A DNA stretch of 64,000 bases from Daphnia carinata (taxonomy: Eukaryota > Arthropoda > Branchiopoda > Diplostraca > Daphniidae): the NCBI RefSeq assembly GCF_022539665.2, contig NC_081338.1:6250446-6314445 (forward strand), given 5' to 3'. A model generated the notes under the pieces. It did not search any database, was not told the DNA's origin, and saw only the letters and a program-made list of their open reading frames with translations. Made by a program: the position numbers and the translations under genes. Shown here one piece after another: positions 61,070-64,000 of the stretch; within the stretch, counting starts at the first letter, position 1; every line of letters begins with the position of its first letter.

Positions 61070-61941
61070 GTAAACCTACCCGTAAATTTTATGTTTTTTT
61101 CGTGAACGTCAAAATGTTGGAAGAGAAATTTAGTGTCGTTCAGCTGAGATGTACTGATGCTTACGTATTGCTGTAAAACGTGTCCGGATTTCGAGAGTAG
61201 GTAAGTGCGGTGTATTTCAATGTTAGAAGTGTTCCAGCGATCTAACTTCGTTTTATTCTACACAGTTTTAAATATGTGGCTGGATGGTAGTGATTACCGT
61301 TTGTCGTGGTAGGTATTTTGAATATTTTGTGAATATTTTTTGAAGTTGAGTAGCGTTGGTTTGTATGGTCCTGAGAACCGATTTAATTTCGCTAGGCGAG
61401 TGAAATTGTAGCTGGTTAGTTGTTGCCAAATACTGTGTCTTGGAAGTATGATGTGCTTCACATCTATTCTTGCAACAATTATGTTTTTTTTTTCCAAGTG
61501 GCTTTTTAAATTTTCAGATTCTTTGACCATGACGTATGTTATGACATAAGGTATGACTCTATTTGTCCTTTGCATTTCGGATACATCTTTTCATTTTGAT
61601 ACACAGTTAAGGTTTCTGTGAACCATGTAGATCTTTGGTGCTGGAGTTTGTTGACGTAGTGCTCTGTTTATTACTTAATTGGTACATGCTTGTCCTGGTA
61701 AATATATGATTGACACACAGCCTCTGAAAGCTGTGTGGTGATTTGTCTGCAGATGTGAGTAGGTTTCGAATTCGGGTTTTTTTGGATTATGCCATTTTCA
61801 ATCGCTGCTATTTTAAATTAGAATGTATTTTGGTCATCTCATATGTATAATTGATGTTAATTAGTTTGTGATAATTGGTCTTGCTTATCGCTTATTGATT
61901 AATTGTACAGTGCGATCATTATAAACATTGTAATCATTTTG

Positions 61942-61972
<31 letters not shown>

Positions 61973-62576
61973 GAAAGAAAAATATGAGACTGTTCCATAA
62001 AAAAAAAACCGTTGGATCGGAATAACGAAGCGTTGCAAAACAATAATTTTACAAAGATAAAGACCGTGCTTAAAAATCTTTTGAGCAACGTTTTCACCTT
62101 TTTCCAAGGATAAAAAAAAAAAAAATTTAGGGTATATATTTTTTCTTAGGAAATCTTAGGGTATGCCCACTATATAGCTATACAAAAATCCTTTTGATTT
62201 TCTATCGCAGGACGTGCAAAGTATATTGCAAGGTAAATTTATAATATTGATATTCTATTATTATTTCATGTTTTCATTATCATTTTAATTAAAAAAATTT
62301 ACTATTGATAAAAATATAACGATAAAAGTAAAAGTAGAAACGATAAAATTGAAAATAAGTTAAAATAGTATAATAATAAATAAAATTTAAATGAAACATG
62401 TCTCCGTTATATCATTTCATTCTTCATAATTTTGTTAGATGGAAAGTTAAATGCACTAATCGGCAACATACATTAACTTTATTCGACGCAATGTAGTTAG
62501 CAGATACTTTTAGTCTTTGGCATTTTATGAAAGTTGTTTTCATTGTGTTATATATAGGCTGAAAAAATATTTCAAC

Positions 62577-63041
62577 ATGAAGAGCAACATCAACGTTGTA
62601 AATAGTTTCTTACGGTCCATCGCAAAAGACCTTTCGGTCGATTTCCGTCAGGTACTGCAAAACAAAGTATATTGAGTTTTGATTTGATAAGACAACATTT
62701 TAAACTTTTGTTGTCGAACAGTTATTGCCTGAAATAGATGATCCAGTTTTAGCCGCATTATTTTGGACAACGGCGGGACTGTTAATCTTGGTGATAGTAG
62801 TCATCTTCGTCATATGTATGTTGCTCGCTCGTTTAAATTTCAACTCAGAAACTGAAGACAGATGTTTGTAGGTATGAAAAAGAAATTTGTGGCTCGAAAG
62901 CAGCAACCTTCGGGTGTCCAAGAGTCACGTCCAACGACCGTAACCGAGATGAACATGTTGATGCCAGCTGACCAACCGATGTTGGGAAGTAATCAAAATC
63001 GCTATGAATCTACAGAAGATATCTTAGAGGAGATTGTGTGA
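62577..63041 (+). CDS. Small single-pass membrane protein, unrecognised
   Basis: Exons 62577-62651, 62722-62815 and 62872-63041 have matching phases and give 112 aa. Residues about 1-35 are polar, followed by a hydrophobic span (about 36-57: AALFWTTAGLLILVIVVIFVI) and a basic stop-transfer stretch (CMKKKFVARK). The tail of about 45 residues ends acidic (STEDILEEIV). There is no cleavable signal peptide, so it is probably a type I or III membrane protein with the short tail in the cytosol. The upstream TATA promoter and leader exons suggest a real gene. I do not recognise the family. Confidence 0.75.
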
Positions 63042-63489
63042 TAGTAGCGGAGGAAAAATTGTGGGTGTCAACTTCAGTTAAATGTATCAAAACTGTTCGA
63101 TAACCTGCAATCAATTAGAAATTTTTGTTTGAATCTTGTTTCAAAAGCAAAATAGTAAATTATTAACATACGTTTGTTGCAAACAAAACATCCGGGTGGT
63201 TACAGGGTAACACTTAATGAAGTATCTTTGGCCTGTTAAGTTTTCTGGTTGATAACTGTTTTGCAAACAAAAAGTTTTAGATGGTGCAAGTTGAAAAGGT
63301 AATAATGTGTTTATTTTTTACCCAGGGAAGCAGAGGCCACAATCAACTTCCATTTTGGCATAACTAGGCAGGTCACTAGCAGTCAGTGGTGGGTAACGAT
63401 TAAACATGGGCACACAAGGAATGCAGGTTTCACGCATCAAAAGAACAGTAATAGGACTTGTGCATCTTGGCAATCTGAATCTTTTACGA

Positions 63490-63495
63490 AATAAA
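63490..63495 (+). terminator. Candidate polyadenylation signal
   Basis: AATAAA 450 bp after the small membrane-protein stop codon. Another lies at 63651-63656. Confidence 0.35.
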
Positions 63496-63946
63496 CAGTG
63501 GGCGCACTCCGGTGATAAACCTTAATCGGCAACAACTAGATGTCGTGTTCTGTCCCCCTATTCAAGAAGAAAGTCGCAATGATTTTGAATAATTACGTTA
63601 TCTGCTAACGAAATATTTACGCGGTCAGCCTTTACCAGATAGAAGATACAAATAAAACTTTACCTGCGGTTAATTTTAAACCTTTTTTTGAATTAGTAAA
63701 AATTATTCCCGAAGAGCGATGAGCAAGGCACTTGTGAACTGGTAAAGGTTAGTAAGCAAACTATCTGCGCAATAACTGAACGCTGGTCTCATATCTTGTT
63801 AATGATAAGATATTTCTAATCTATTTTATACGCTTATCGTTATTTCAACAGTCGGACCACGGCTCCCCCCCCCCCCTTCCTTCTATGCAAATAGGAGGGC
63901 GCCGTCTCTACTTCTCTACTTTTCGAATTTGCCGGTCGGAAGTGTG

Positions 63947-64000
63947 ATGGATGTACGCGTCTGGCCGCCCACGCTCGACTCGGACGACATGGCCAAGAAG
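63947..64000 (+). CDS. Start of a gene cut by the right edge
   Basis: An ATG in a GC-rich context opens 18 codons (MDVRVWPPTLDSDDMAKK) running off the window. Base composition changes sharply from the AT-rich region before it, which supports coding. Too short to identify. Confidence 0.5.
   Translation, partial: MDVRVWPPTLDSDDMAKK

Noticed and set aside
1..64000. CRISPR arrays, operons or phage modules
   Set aside because: No evenly spaced direct repeats with unique spacers were seen, and the split genes and splice signals are eukaryotic.

Overview
The window looks like nuclear DNA of an arthropod, most likely a branchiopod crustacean such as Daphnia. It has short AT-rich introns (often 50-70 bp) with GT-AG ends, arthropod-type TCAGT initiators with TATA boxes, a Spätzle-like cystine-knot gene pair, and a mind-meld (ADAM11/22/23-type) gene. 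The species call is inference; the gene families are read from the translated exons.

Layout. (1) 1-20.3 kb: a tandem array of at least three inositol hexakisphosphate kinase (IP6K) genes on the + strand. The first is cut by the left edge; two are complete (563 and 631 aa) and share the same exon structure, promoter-proximal exon and blocks of intron sequence. (2) 21.4-23.6 kb: two divergently transcribed Spätzle-like genes. (3) 24.8-36.8 kb: a repeat-rich, gene-poor zone. It holds an exon-like tandem duplication, a multiply frameshifted vasa (DEAD-box helicase) pseudogene, a broken basic/proline-rich reading frame, a run of stem-loops, two degenerate tRNA-like sequences, a GC-rich minisatellite, and several fold-back elements, one about 695 bp long with arms of about 240 bp. 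(4) 38.5-57.4 kb: a large mind-meld-like ADAM gene on the - strand, assembled here from 23 exons whose phases all agree. The zinc-site Glu is replaced by Met. There are two mutually exclusive transmembrane exons, a possible cassette exon in intron 1 and alternative C-termini. (5) 61-63.7 kb: a small single-pass membrane protein gene on the + strand with its own TATA promoter. (6) Right edge: the first 18 codons of a further reading frame.

The IP6Ks would make inositol pyrophosphates in the cytosol or nucleus. The Spätzle-like proteins would be secreted Toll-type ligands. The ADAM-like protein would be a cell-surface adhesion or receptor protein. Nothing in the sequence ties these genes into one pathway. 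The most unusual items are the promoter-plus-gene tandem IP6K amplification with conserved intronic blocks and CRE palindromes, the mutually exclusive membrane exons of the ADAM gene, and the nested repeat architecture around 35-36.6 kb. No CRISPR array, operon or prokaryotic system was seen.
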